From positions 124,001-188,000 of the forward strand of contig NZ_SLXO01000008.1 in NCBI RefSeq assembly GCF_004341375.1: 64,000 nt of DNA, written 5' to 3'. Origin of the DNA: Rhodothalassium salexigens DSM 2132. Its GTDB lineage: Bacteria > Pseudomonadota > Alphaproteobacteria > Sphingomonadales > Rhodothalassiaceae. Positions 53,826-61,657 of the stretch are shown in pieces (position 1 is the first letter of the stretch; the number at the start of each line of letters is the position of its first letter). The notes beneath the pieces are model-generated. The model saw only the letters and a list, made by a program, of their open reading frames with translations. It was not told the DNA's origin and made no database searches. The position numbers and the translations under genes are program-made.

Positions 53826-54772
53826 CCGTCGATGCCCAGATAGCCGAACAGGGTGTCGATCGCCTGGTGCGAGACGCGGTCGACGGCGTCGGCGGTGTTC
53901 GAGGCATTGTGCGAGCCGAAGACGCAGGCGTCGAAGCGGCGCAGCGCGGCGTCGGCGGCCAGCGGTTCGTGTTCGAACACGTCGAGGGCGGCGCTGTGGA
54001 CCACGCCTCGCTCCAGGGCGGCGACCAGCGCGTCGGTGGCGATCACCGGGCCGCGGCCCACATTGACCACCCGGACGCCCGGTTTCAGCCGCTCGATCAG
54101 CGCGCGGTCGAACAGATGGTGGGTCGTTTCGGTCAGCGGGCAGGTGAAGACCAGAAAGTCCGCCTCGTCCAGCCGCTCGGGCCAGCGCGCCGGGGTCACG
54201 TCGAGCCCCGGCTGGGCCGCGAACGCCGGGTCGTAGGCCAGCACGCGCATCTCGGCGGCCAGCAGGCGCCGGGCGGTCTGCCGGCCGATATCGCCGAACC
54301 CCACCAGCGCCACCGTGCGCCCGGCCAGCGACAGGCCGCGCGGCTTGGGCCAGGCGGCGTCCTGGCGGATCGCCCGGTCGATGGCGACGGTGTGGCGGGC
54401 CAGCGCGGTGACGTAGTGCATGGCGATGTCGGCGACCTCGCGGCCGAACACGCCGGGGGTGTTGGTGCAGTCAAGCCCCAGCCGGCGGGCGGCGGCGAAG
54501 TCCACATTGTCGGTGCCGACGCCCCATTTGACCGCCGCCTTCAGCCGCCCGGCGGCCCCGGCTTCGAGCACCCGGGCGGTGGCCGGGTCGTCGCCGATGA
54601 TCCAGCCGTCGACCCCCGGCAGCCGGGCGATCAGCGCCTCCTCGGACAGGGTTTGCACCACATGGGCCGCGTCGAGGTCGACGCCGGCGCGGGCGAAGCG
54701 GTTGCGAAACGCGTCGATCATGCCCAGCATGGGCGGGCAGGTGACCAGCACCCGTGGGGGGGCGGCGGTCAT
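53822..54772 (-). CDS. D-isomer specific 2-hydroxyacid dehydrogenase
   Basis: A 316-residue dehydrogenase of the phosphoglycerate dehydrogenase type. The Rossmann motif is TVALVGFGDIGRQTARRL; catalytic Arg lies in VNVGRGPVIATDAL, Glu in DVFEHEPLA and the His in FGSHNASNT. KWGVGTDNVDF is typical of the substrate domain. No C-terminal ACT domain is present, so it is not a standard SerA. With the SDR and lactonase it forms an oxidoreductase set upstream of a CMP-transferase; its 2-hydroxy or 2-keto acid is unknown. Confidence 0.92.
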   Translation of the reverse strand: MTAAPPRVLVTCPPMLGMIDAFRNRFARAGVDLDAAHVVQTLSEEALIARLPGVDGWIIGDDPATARVLEAGAAGRLKAAVKWGVGTDNVDFAAARRLGLDCTNTPGVFGREVADIAMHYVTALARHTVAIDRAIRQDAAWPKPRGLSLAGRTVALVGFGDIGRQTARRLLAAEMRVLAYDPAFAAQPGLDVTPARWPERLDEADFLVFTCPLTETTHHLFDRALIERLKPGVRVVNVGRGPVIATDALVAALERGVVHSAALDVFEHEPLAADAALRRFDACVFGSHNASNTADAVDRVSHQAIDTLFGYLGIDG

Positions 54773-55584
54773 CGCCGGGGCTCCCGGTGTGCGGCAGGGC
54801 TGTCAGTATCGCGCGCGGGCGCGCCGGCCGGGGCGCCCGCGGGGGGGGCGGCGGCCTGGGCGCGCTGGCGGTAGAGCAACAGCGCTTCGGCCATGGCCCA
54901 GTCGTCGGCGTCGTCGATGTCCACCGCCTCGACCTTGGGCGTCTCGACCATCTGCGGCCGGGCGCCGATGCGCGCGCCGGTGGCGGCGAAGCTCTGGGCG
55001 GTGAACAGGTAGAAGTTGGAATTCTCCTCGTAAAGCGGCGCCAGGTCCTGGGTCGGGATCAGATGGTCGGGGTCGTGGTTGAGCGGTGCGCCGTCGGCCG
55101 CATAGAGCCGGGTCTGCAACCGGGTCACCGCGAACAGCGAATCCGCCGTGCCGTCGCGGCGCACGGCGGCGAAGCGGTCGATGGCGCGGGCCAGGGTCGC
55201 CGCCGACAGCAGCGGGTTGGTGGTGTGGGTCATCAGATAGGCGTGCGCCGGGCAGGCGGCGATGTCGTCGGCCAGCACCTTGTTCATGCTCACCGCGTCG
55301 CCGCACAGGTCGGCCCGGCGGTCGCGGATCAGCACCCGCCCGCCCGCTTCGAGCCCGGCTTGGGCCAATTGCGCGCGCGCGTCGGTATTGATCACCACCC
55401 GCGCCACGGCGGGCAGGGCGAGCAGGCTGTCGAGCACCCAGCGGAACAGCGGCTTGCCGGCGATGGTGCGGAAATTCTTGTTGGGCACGCGCGCGCTGTG
55501 CGCCTTCATGGGCAGCAGGGCGACCAAGGCGGGCGGTGTTTCGGGCGATATGGGGGGTGGGTCGGTGGGCAATTTGTCTGGCAT
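54769..55584 (-). CDS. CMP-sugar (acylneuraminate-type) cytidylyltransferase
   Basis: A 271-residue enzyme that would activate an acidic sugar as its CMP derivative. The N-terminal nucleotide loop LLPMKAHSARVPNKNFRTIA with GKPLFRWVLD is that of NeuA/PseF/KdsB relatives; VVINTDA and THTTNPLL are also typical. The C-terminal 30 residues are Ala/Pro-rich. The ATG at 55584 is chosen; an in-frame TTG at 55650 gives an implausible extension. No NeuB-type synthase is visible in the window. It is first in the leftward overlapping operon. Confidence 0.85.
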   Translation of the reverse strand: MPDKLPTDPPPISPETPPALVALLPMKAHSARVPNKNFRTIAGKPLFRWVLDSLLALPAVARVVINTDARAQLAQAGLEAGGRVLIRDRRADLCGDAVSMNKVLADDIAACPAHAYLMTHTTNPLLSAATLARAIDRFAAVRRDGTADSLFAVTRLQTRLYAADGAPLNHDPDHLIPTQDLAPLYEENSNFYLFTAQSFAATGARIGARPQMVETPKVEAVDIDDADDWAMAEALLLYRQRAQAAAPPAGAPAGAPARDTDSPAAHREPRR

Positions 55585-55756
55585 GGGCGATCTGGCGGTT
55601 GGGACGGATGGAACCGTTTCAGAGCCTAGCGTGGCGCCGGCCAAATGCAATTTTCGATTGCTGTCGAAGGTGGTTGGGCCGGGACTGCCGGGTCGGGTCC
55701 CAGATGCCCCTTGCGCCCCAGCCCAGAAACGGTTAGAGACAGCGCCGCTGGTTTAG

Positions 55757-55801
<45 letters not shown>

Positions 55802-55881
55802 TGTCAAGTCTGGCGAAGATTGAAGGTGCCGGTAAAAGGAATTGACTAAACAAGGGCTTGAGCGGATGTCGGGTTCGCTCT

Positions 55882-57531
55882 TCAGGCCAACGAAAATCTC
55901 GCGTAAGCATGGCGTAAGCATCTCGCGAACGGTATGCACCCGTAGCTCAGCTGGATAGAGCGCCGCCCTCCGAAGGCGGAGGCCAGAGGTTCGAATCCTC
56001 TCGGGTGCGCCACTCCTTTTTCTCCGGTACAAAAATCCCCTAAGAGCTTGAAAGGTAAGGTCAAATTCGCGGTTCGAAATCCTTCATTCCGGGCAAAACG
56101 AAGTTTGTCCGCGAAGGTGAGTTTCAGCACCGCGCGCTTGTCCTCAATACGCTCGGAACGCCAGAGTTTCTGCGGGTTTGATAAGAACTGCATGGCGGTT
56201 CGAAACGACTCCTCGAAGGCATCGCCTTTCGAGGCAACCAAATCGCTCGTATGAGCGATTTTTTCTTCTAAAAGAACCTTTTCAGATTTCAGCTTTGAGA
56301 GCTTGGCCTCATAGGCATCGATGACCTCCACATTCTGTGTGGAGACAATGCGCTCGACCAGGCCCTCGATCTGGGTTTCGATTCTGGAAACCTTGCGCTT
56401 CATGTTGGCCCGGCGTTCACCGACGAGATTGAGACGCATGTCCCAAAGGTCGCGGAACATCGCGAGCGCGACCTCGAACAGCTTGCGGGTTGGCGCAGCG
56501 TTTTGGAGAAGCGCATCAAACGCCCCCTCAATCTCATCACGGCGGATGGCTTTGCCCTTTTCGGAGCAATCCCGCGTGAAGCAGTGATAATAGGCGTAAC
56601 GCCCGCCATTGCCCTTCGACCAATAGCCGGTCAGCGGATTTCCACAGGAAGCGCAGCAGATAAATCCGCGCAACGGAAAATCCTCGCTGAGGTCTTTCCT
56701 TGCAGGTGCGCGTGCTTTCCCGGCAAGCCGGTCCTGGATGAGTTGGAAGGTCTCATAGCTGATAATCGGCTCGTGCTTAGCCTTCCGCAGCGAAACATCC
56801 CACTTCGGATATTCGAGGTAGCCCGCATAAAGCATGTTCACGAGCAGATCTTTGACCCGTTGGTTCGTGATCGTGCCCGTCTTCGGGTTTTTCGGGAAAT
56901 CCGGCTGGGCTTCGAGGAAGCGCTTTACTTCCGCCTGCGTCTGAAAACGACCGCTTGCGAAACCTTCCAGGGCTTCCTGGATGATCGACGCCACGGGTTC
57001 ATCTCGGACAAAGGTATTTCCCAATTCCGGCGCGCGCCTACGCTTAAATCCGATCGGCGGATTGAACGGCCAGTGACCGTTCAATAGGCGGCCACGCATA
57101 CGATCAATGGTCTGCTTCTTGTTCTTGCCGGATTGGTGTTCGGACAGACTGGCCAGAACATGTTCTATGAACATCGAGTCCGGGTCGTCTTTGAATTCCA
57201 TCGACGGCGAGACAAGCGTCGCGCCAAGCCCGCGAATAGCGTTGCGGACTTCAAGGTGGATTTCCATTCCCCGCGCGATGCGGGTGATATCATCGATGAT
57301 GATTGTAACCTTGTCGCTTTTGCGATGGCGCAGAAAGGCGAGCATCCGATTAAGTCCGGGACGGTCAGCCGATGTACCCGTCGTGTCATCGGTAAAAACA
57401 TCAATGACATTGAAGCCCTTGAATTTCGCAAATTCGCGGCACCGGACCTCCTGCGAGGCCAGGCCATCACCACGTTTGGTTTGGCTTACGCTCGATACCC
57501 GTCCATAAATGACCGCGTCATTACTTTTCAT
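55882..57531 (-). CDS. Large serine recombinase reading into the tRNA-Arg gene
   Basis: A 549-residue serine integrase. The catalytic domain (residues 5-150) has the nucleophile Ser13 in YGRVSSVSQT and SMFIEHVLASLSEHQS; the recombinase domain spans about 165-270; a zinc ribbon with CCASCGNPLTG and HCFTRDC follows, then a coiled coil (375-420). The last 45 residues are encoded antisense to tRNA-Arg (HPRGFEPLASAFGGRRS), so the gene's 3' end was created or altered at the attachment site. Its start overlaps the upstream 86-residue gene by four bases. Confidence 0.93.
   Translation of the reverse strand: MKSNDAVIYGRVSSVSQTKRGDGLASQEVRCREFAKFKGFNVIDVFTDDTTGTSADRPGLNRMLAFLRHRKSDKVTIIIDDITRIARGMEIHLEVRNAIRGLGATLVSPSMEFKDDPDSMFIEHVLASLSEHQSGKNKKQTIDRMRGRLLNGHWPFNPPIGFKRRRAPELGNTFVRDEPVASIIQEALEGFASGRFQTQAEVKRFLEAQPDFPKNPKTGTITNQRVKDLLVNMLYAGYLEYPKWDVSLRKAKHEPIISYETFQLIQDRLAGKARAPARKDLSEDFPLRGFICCASCGNPLTGYWSKGNGGRYAYYHCFTRDCSEKGKAIRRDEIEGAFDALLQNAAPTRKLFEVALAMFRDLWDMRLNLVGERRANMKRKVSRIETQIEGLVERIVSTQNVEVIDAYEAKLSKLKSEKVLLEEKIAHTSDLVASKGDAFEESFRTAMQFLSNPQKLWRSERIEDKRAVLKLTFADKLRFARNEGFRTANLTLPFKLLGDFCTGEKGVAHPRGFEPLASAFGGRRSIQLSYGCIPFARCLRHAYARFSLA
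55936..56012 (+). tRNA. tRNA-Arg (anticodon CCG)
   Basis: A 77-base cloverleaf. Acceptor GCACCCG (55936-55942) pairs with CGGGTGC (56002-56008), G73 and an encoded CCA follow. The anticodon stem CCGCC/GGCGG encloses loop CTCCGAA, giving anticodon CCG; the T-arm AGAGG/CCTCT with TTCGAAT is intact. It is the integration target of the serine recombinase encoded on the opposite strand. Confidence 0.96.
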
Positions 57532-57788
57532 GGCTTCAAGTCCTTATGATCCTTCTTTTTGCTGCTGTTTTTCGACTTTACCTCATCAGAATCAGCAACG
57601 CCAAGTTTTTCCGAATCTTTTCCAAAATCTTCCTTGCAGACCACCTGCTGAACGGGATCGTCTCCGAAAGCACGGTCCACAAATGAGTCCATGATCGACC
57701 ACATGGCCTTGAGAAGGTCATCCTTCTGCTCTTCGCTCAGATCAAAATCACCCAGCAGGGGCCGGTATTTCTCATAGTCCGGTCCCAT
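57528..57788 (-). CDS. Small acidic/lysine-rich protein upstream of the recombinase
   Basis: An 86-residue protein of unknown function. The first half (DYEKYRPLLGDFDLSEEQKD, LLKAMWSIMDSFVDRAFG) is predicted helical; the second half is charged and ends in a lysine-rich run. It begins directly after the stop of the 46-residue gene (TAGATG) and its stop overlaps the recombinase ATG by four bases. It could be a recombination directionality factor or accessory protein; that is inferred from its position alone. Confidence 0.7.
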   Translation of the reverse strand: MGPDYEKYRPLLGDFDLSEEQKDDLLKAMWSIMDSFVDRAFGDDPVQQVVCKEDFGKDSEKLGVADSDEVKSKNSSKKKDHKDLKP

Positions 57789-57929
57789 CTATTCCAACAA
57801 GCTGGCTTTTAAATAAAGCCAGTCCTCTATCTTTAGTATACCACCATAAGTAGAGTGATTGCAAATAAATCCCGGATTTATGCGTGTTACGGAGGCTTTC
57901 ATTTCGGTGATCATCTGAGTGCTCCGCAT
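57789..57929 (-). CDS. 46-residue protein in the recombinase operon
   Basis: A very short gene encoding 46 residues (MRSTQMITEMKASVTRI at the start, GGILKIEDWLYLKASLLE at the end). Its ATG overlaps the stop of the vWA gene by one base (TGATG) and its TAG abuts the next ATG. The exact packing on both sides is the main evidence that it is translated. Function unknown. Confidence 0.6.
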   Translation of the reverse strand: MRSTQMITEMKASVTRINPGFICNHSTYGGILKIEDWLYLKASLLE

Positions 57930-58612
57930 CAGTATTTCGGGAAGGCGTTGAAGGCAGCGCCCGCTTGTTCGGCCCAGGCTCTCCACGCGACGATGAGATT
58001 CTCGGTCCGCGCGCGGTTTGCGCCGCCCGTGGTCTCCCCGATGCCGTAGAGGCTGAGCCCGCAGCCCTGGAGCACATCGCGGTCAGGGGCGGGCAAAGTA
58101 GCTTGCCCATCGGCCAGGCGTTTCGGACTTGTCTCTGGCGAGGCTTCGATCCCATCGGTGAAGAGGACGAGTTTGGTCTCGCGCGTGCTGCAGGAGAGAA
58201 GCGCCGCTTCCTCTTCAAGGAAGGCGGTGATGTGCGTTGTGCCGCCAGCAGGCAGGCGTCCGCTCGCTACCAGGTCCGGCAGGCTGGCGATCAGCCGCCC
58301 CACACTTGCCGCAACACGGTGCGCAGGCATCCGACGGGAGACGGTAATGTCCAGGCGCAGCGGATTATCGCTTTGGCTGTAGGAGCCGAAGGTGCGGAAA
58401 TGTACCCGATCGCCATTATCCAGGGCATGGATCATTTCCGCCGCTTTGCGACCGGCTTTGGCCGCCATGACATCGCTTTCGACGATCACATTTGAGGTCG
58501 AGACATCCAGCGCGATCATCAGATTCTGCGGGGCACGCCGCTCGTCCGCGAAGGCGGATTGTCCGAAAACGCCCAGCATCGCACAGCCAGCGAGGAATGC
58601 AGCCTTAGTCAT
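57929..58612 (-). CDS. Exported von Willebrand A domain protein
   Basis: A 227-residue protein with a signal peptide (FLAGCAMLGVFGQSAFA, cleavage near residue 23) and a vWA domain: MIDAS DVSTS, the Thr of PAGGTTHITAF, and LVLFTDGIE. It is therefore predicted to be periplasmic or surface exposed and metal-dependent. The ATG at 58612 overlaps the end of the membrane protein gene by eight bases and has GGGAG seven bases upstream. An exported vWA protein in the same operon as a recombinase is unusual; function unknown. Confidence 0.8.
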   Translation of the reverse strand: MTKAAFLAGCAMLGVFGQSAFADERRAPQNLMIALDVSTSNVIVESDVMAAKAGRKAAEMIHALDNGDRVHFRTFGSYSQSDNPLRLDITVSRRMPAHRVAASVGRLIASLPDLVASGRLPAGGTTHITAFLEEEAALLSCSTRETKLVLFTDGIEASPETSPKRLADGQATLPAPDRDVLQGCGLSLYGIGETTGGANRARTENLIVAWRAWAEQAGAAFNAFPKY

Positions 58613-59669
58613 CGAACATCTCCCGATCATTGTCAGTGAGGCCGAGCTCGTTGATCGCTACGGACAGGGCGATATCGAAGAGCGTGTCTTCGGTGATCGC
58701 CTGGTCGAGATCGGCCAGAAGGGTTTTAAGGGCGGGCATATCGAGCGTGCCGACTTCAGCGGGCAGGCCGAGCAGCTTTGAGCCCAGCCCGGCCAGCGGA
58801 TCGCCCGCTTCATCGGGCTTGATCAGGTCAGCCGCCTGGACCACACGGCGGGGATGACTCAGCGCGCTATCGGCTTTCGCCGTGAGGGTGGCCACGGCCT
58901 CGCGAACAGCCGTCGCCGGCGACACGGCGTTATGGCGGGCGACCTTGTGCGCCGCCGCCGCCAGCGCCGCATCAGCGGCGAGCATCACCGCTTTCAGCCT
59001 GGCTGATTCCCGCACCCGTGTGAGCGCAGTGATAAATTCGCCAGCGAGCTTGAGCGCCAGACCGATTAGGAAATGGCTGACCAGGACGGTCAGGAAGAAC
59101 ACACCCCCCAGGCCAAGGCTCGCCAAAACAAGCGCAATCAGCCCGCCATAGTCCGCGAACAGATCGCGCAGAAACGCAACCAAGCTCTCGTCTTCCGCCT
59201 CGCGTTCAGTACCGGCGAGCCAGCTATCGAGGCCGTCGATGCCGGTGGCCGGATCGAACAGCATGGCAGCGGCGACCTCAAAGCTCGCCATGGCGACGAT
59301 CAAGCCGAGACCCAAAAGGAAGAGCACAAGGGCGACCAGCCCGAGGCGCATCATCCAGCGATGGATCGCCTCGCTGCCAGGCTGGCGGGTGAGCACATGC
59401 AGCGCGACGATGGCGATCAGAGAACTGAGGCCCAGAAGCGTGATCGGCTGATTGCCGGTCCCGTCATCCAGGAGCGTCACCATGGTGTGAAGCATCAATT
59501 GAAACTCCACTGCCAGCGCCGCCGCGAGTACCAGGAGGACAAGCGGCAGTGCTGCAAGCCCCGCCGCCGACAGCAGGAAGGCTTTGCGGGCCGCGCCATG
59601 CAGTGCGCCAATTATTTCAATCTGGTGCGGGCGCAAGCGAGTGATCGGGCGAGAGGTCGCCTTAGCCAT
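58605..59669 (-). CDS. Multi-pass membrane protein of the island operon
   Basis: A 354-residue protein not recognised. About five hydrophobic helices lie in residues 25-215 (for example AALPLVLLVLAAALAV, LGLVALVLFLLGLGLIVAMA, LIALVLASLGLGGVFFLTVL). The C-terminal third is soluble and Ala/Leu/Asp-rich, ending in LGLTDNDREMFDD. The ATG at 59669 overlaps the upstream coiled-coil gene by eight bases and has a GAGAGGGGG site. It may anchor the exported vWA protein or couple it to the cytoplasm. Confidence 0.7.
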   Translation of the reverse strand: MAKATSRPITRLRPHQIEIIGALHGAARKAFLLSAAGLAALPLVLLVLAAALAVEFQLMLHTMVTLLDDGTGNQPITLLGLSSLIAIVALHVLTRQPGSEAIHRWMMRLGLVALVLFLLGLGLIVAMASFEVAAAMLFDPATGIDGLDSWLAGTEREAEDESLVAFLRDLFADYGGLIALVLASLGLGGVFFLTVLVSHFLIGLALKLAGEFITALTRVRESARLKAVMLAADAALAAAAHKVARHNAVSPATAVREAVATLTAKADSALSHPRRVVQAADLIKPDEAGDPLAGLGSKLLGLPAEVGTLDMPALKTLLADLDQAITEDTLFDIALSVAINELGLTDNDREMFDD

Positions 59670-59967
59670 GATCGCCCCCTCTCTCGCTCGTGCGACGGAG
59701 CAGTTGCTCATGGTCTGCCTTCAGCCTGGCGAAGGTCTCGGTATCTTCATGAAGGGTCAGGTAGGCATGAAAGGCGGCGCTCAGCTCAGCCTTGTGCTGA
59801 TCAGCCAATGCCCGTGCCGCATCCGCTTCTTTGCGAGCGAGTTCGAACAGCTCACGCAGCGCCTGAGCGATCACTGCCTTGGCGGGCGCGCGCAGTTCTG
59901 CCAGAGAAGCCTCGAAAGCATCGAGAGCGGAGGTCTTGCTCTGGTCGGTGTTGTCTGCCTTTTCCAT
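59662..59967 (-). CDS. Small coiled-coil protein, first gene of the island operon
   Basis: A 101-residue, almost entirely helical and charged protein (SLAELRAPAKAVIAQALREL, ARKEADAARALADQHKAEL) with heptad-like spacing. GAGG precedes the ATG. It is the first gene of the leftward six-gene operon and overlaps the membrane protein gene. It is divergent from the 439-residue gene across 89 bases. Function unknown. Confidence 0.7.
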   Translation of the reverse strand: MEKADNTDQSKTSALDAFEASLAELRAPAKAVIAQALRELFELARKEADAARALADQHKAELSAAFHAYLTLHEDTETFARLKADHEQLLRRTSERGGDHG

Positions 59968-60056
59968 GTCTATGCCTCAAAAGCGGAAGTCATCCGTGAT
60001 CGAGGCTTATTATTTGAATCCCGCCCCGCTACTGTCGTGGCAGGAGGCTGGCAGGC

Positions 60057-61376
60057 ATGCGGGATGTTCAGCGGGAAATTATCGTTCGACGGAGCTATCG
60101 CTCAGGTTTTCAGCGCAATGTGATCCGCAAAGCTTTGCGCTCGCAATTTGAGACCCTGAAAGCCAGGCAGCCGCGTTTTGGACGCGGCAGTTTCCGCTCA
60201 GACATCTTCGCAACGCTCGCCCGACGGGCCGAAGCGATTCGCTATCCTGATGGCTCGCCGCTCTTATACGGCGACGACGCAATTACGGACAGCGACTTGC
60301 GTGATGCGCTCAGTCCGACTGCCGATCTCACCAAGACATGGGAAACCAACGACCAGAAAGTCCGCATCTATGATGCCTATCTCCAGATCGTCGATGAGAG
60401 TTTCCCCTCAATCGCCGACCTGTCTCACCACTATGAAATGGCGATAGAGCGGCTTCAGGACAATCACGGCTATCTGGCAGAGAGCTGGCAGGCGCGCGGG
60501 GCGTCTTTGATCGCTGCCGATATCGCCTCTTACTGGACCGGATCGCTGGAGCTTGAGGCGATCGGCCTGCCCGGCAGTGAGGACTATGCCTGCGGTTTCG
60601 ATGTTCTGGAGGGCAGCCGGTTCGATGGCAAGCGGGCAAAGATGACCGTTCTTACCCGCTACTCACAGCTGCGTACAGGCTATGCCCCGAACACAATCCT
60701 CGCCTTCGGCCCGCCGGTCGCAGGGGGATATCGCCCCGTTTCGGTGTTCATCTTTCCCTTGAAAGGACTGTTTCGTCACGAACGGGCCGTCGCCATGTTC
60801 CGTAATCTCTTGGCGATGATCGGCAACCGCGAGAGGCGCGCTGTTCAGATGGACTTGGAATTCCCGTTCCTGGAGATTTTGCGCACCCATGAGCCGATTG
60901 TCTTAAGCGGTATGGCCGCGCCGGGATTTACCGGCCTTGGCGAAGGATTCACGGGACCGCTTGTCTGGAAGCTCGACCCGACGGCCTATATGCACGGTGA
61001 ACGGATCGGCGCCGAAAGCGATGCGTTCGATCTCAGCCGGTTCCGCTGGGCACTCGGCTCCATCGACCAATCCATACAGGTGCATCTCGATCTCGCGCTT
61101 TTCGGGATCAGCACACCATTTAACGAGGTGATATCAATGCGGCTGGCGGCGAATACCTTTCCGCTGGTCAACAATATCTTCTTCGATTTTCCTGGCGGCC
61201 CGATCTCCATGTGTCCGGCGCGCGGACCAGACCGTCCTGAGCAGGTGGGCCGTCCCTTCGATCCGCCCGCCTTGATGCCACTGGATACCGATCAATTGCC
61301 GGAGGCCATCCGGCTGGTTCAGGGCATTGCGGCAGAATTTGGCCTCTGGATGCCGGAAGAGAGCGAGCCGGAATAA
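60057..61376 (+). CDS. Unknown 439-residue island protein
   Basis: An intact 439-residue soluble protein I do not recognise. It starts with a basic N-terminus (VQREIIVRRSYRSG, VIRKALRSQFETLKARQ) and continues as a mixed alpha/beta protein with SEDYACGFDVLEGSR, VSVFIFPLKGLFRHERAVAMF and NTFPLVNNIFFDFPGGPI. No signal peptide, membrane helix or nuclease motif is evident. AGGAGG lies upstream of the ATG. It is transcribed divergently from the six-gene operon and may share its regulation. Confidence 0.75.
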   Translation: MRDVQREIIVRRSYRSGFQRNVIRKALRSQFETLKARQPRFGRGSFRSDIFATLARRAEAIRYPDGSPLLYGDDAITDSDLRDALSPTADLTKTWETNDQKVRIYDAYLQIVDESFPSIADLSHHYEMAIERLQDNHGYLAESWQARGASLIAADIASYWTGSLELEAIGLPGSEDYACGFDVLEGSRFDGKRAKMTVLTRYSQLRTGYAPNTILAFGPPVAGGYRPVSVFIFPLKGLFRHERAVAMFRNLLAMIGNRERRAVQMDLEFPFLEILRTHEPIVLSGMAAPGFTGLGEGFTGPLVWKLDPTAYMHGERIGAESDAFDLSRFRWALGSIDQSIQVHLDLALFGISTPFNEVISMRLAANTFPLVNNIFFDFPGGPISMCPARGPDRPEQVGRPFDPPALMPLDTDQLPEAIRLVQGIAAEFGLWMPEESEPE

Positions 61377-61555
61377 CGGCACAGGGGAACGAGAGCTTTT
61401 CCGCTTCACCCTCTTTCAGGCCCATCGCGCGTTGGGCCGGTCCGTGATCAATCATCGTTACGCCAACATGGCCGGGCGCGCCGACCGCGCAAGGGCCGCC
61501 CGCTCCATTCGCTCACGCCCCGGGGACTTGGGCGTTCGCTCCCGTGTTAGCCCGC

Positions 61556-61573
61556 GCGAGGCCATGGCCTCGC
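61556..61573. promoter_or_regulatory. 18-bp perfect palindrome upstream of ardA
   Basis: GCGAGGCCATGGCCTCGC is a perfect 18-bp palindrome about 85 bases before the ardA start. It may be an operator or part of a transfer-origin or single-strand promoter structure. Confidence 0.55.
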
Positions 61574-61599
61574 TTTGCACGTCCGGCTCTTTCGCCCGG

Positions 61600-61648
61600 C
61601 CTTTCTCGTTCGCGTCCCGATCACGGGACCAGACAACAGCGAGAAAGG
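61600..61648 (+). promoter_or_regulatory. Nested hairpin sequestering the ardA ribosome binding site
   Basis: CCTTTCTCG (61600-61608) pairs perfectly with CGAGAAAGG (61640-61648), the latter containing the ardA ribosome site. Inside, GTCCCG (61614-61619) pairs with CGGGAC (61624-61629) around a four-base loop. In RNA this would hide the ribosome site; in single-stranded transfer DNA it could act like the Frpo/ssi promoters known upstream of early conjugative antirestriction genes. Both roles are inferred. Confidence 0.6.
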
Positions 61649-61657
61649 ACCAAGACA

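Noticed and set aside
59073-59999. 308-codon plus-strand frame across the island membrane and coiled-coil genes
   Set aside because: Charged low-complexity shadow of two genes that are supported by coupled starts and ribosome sites.
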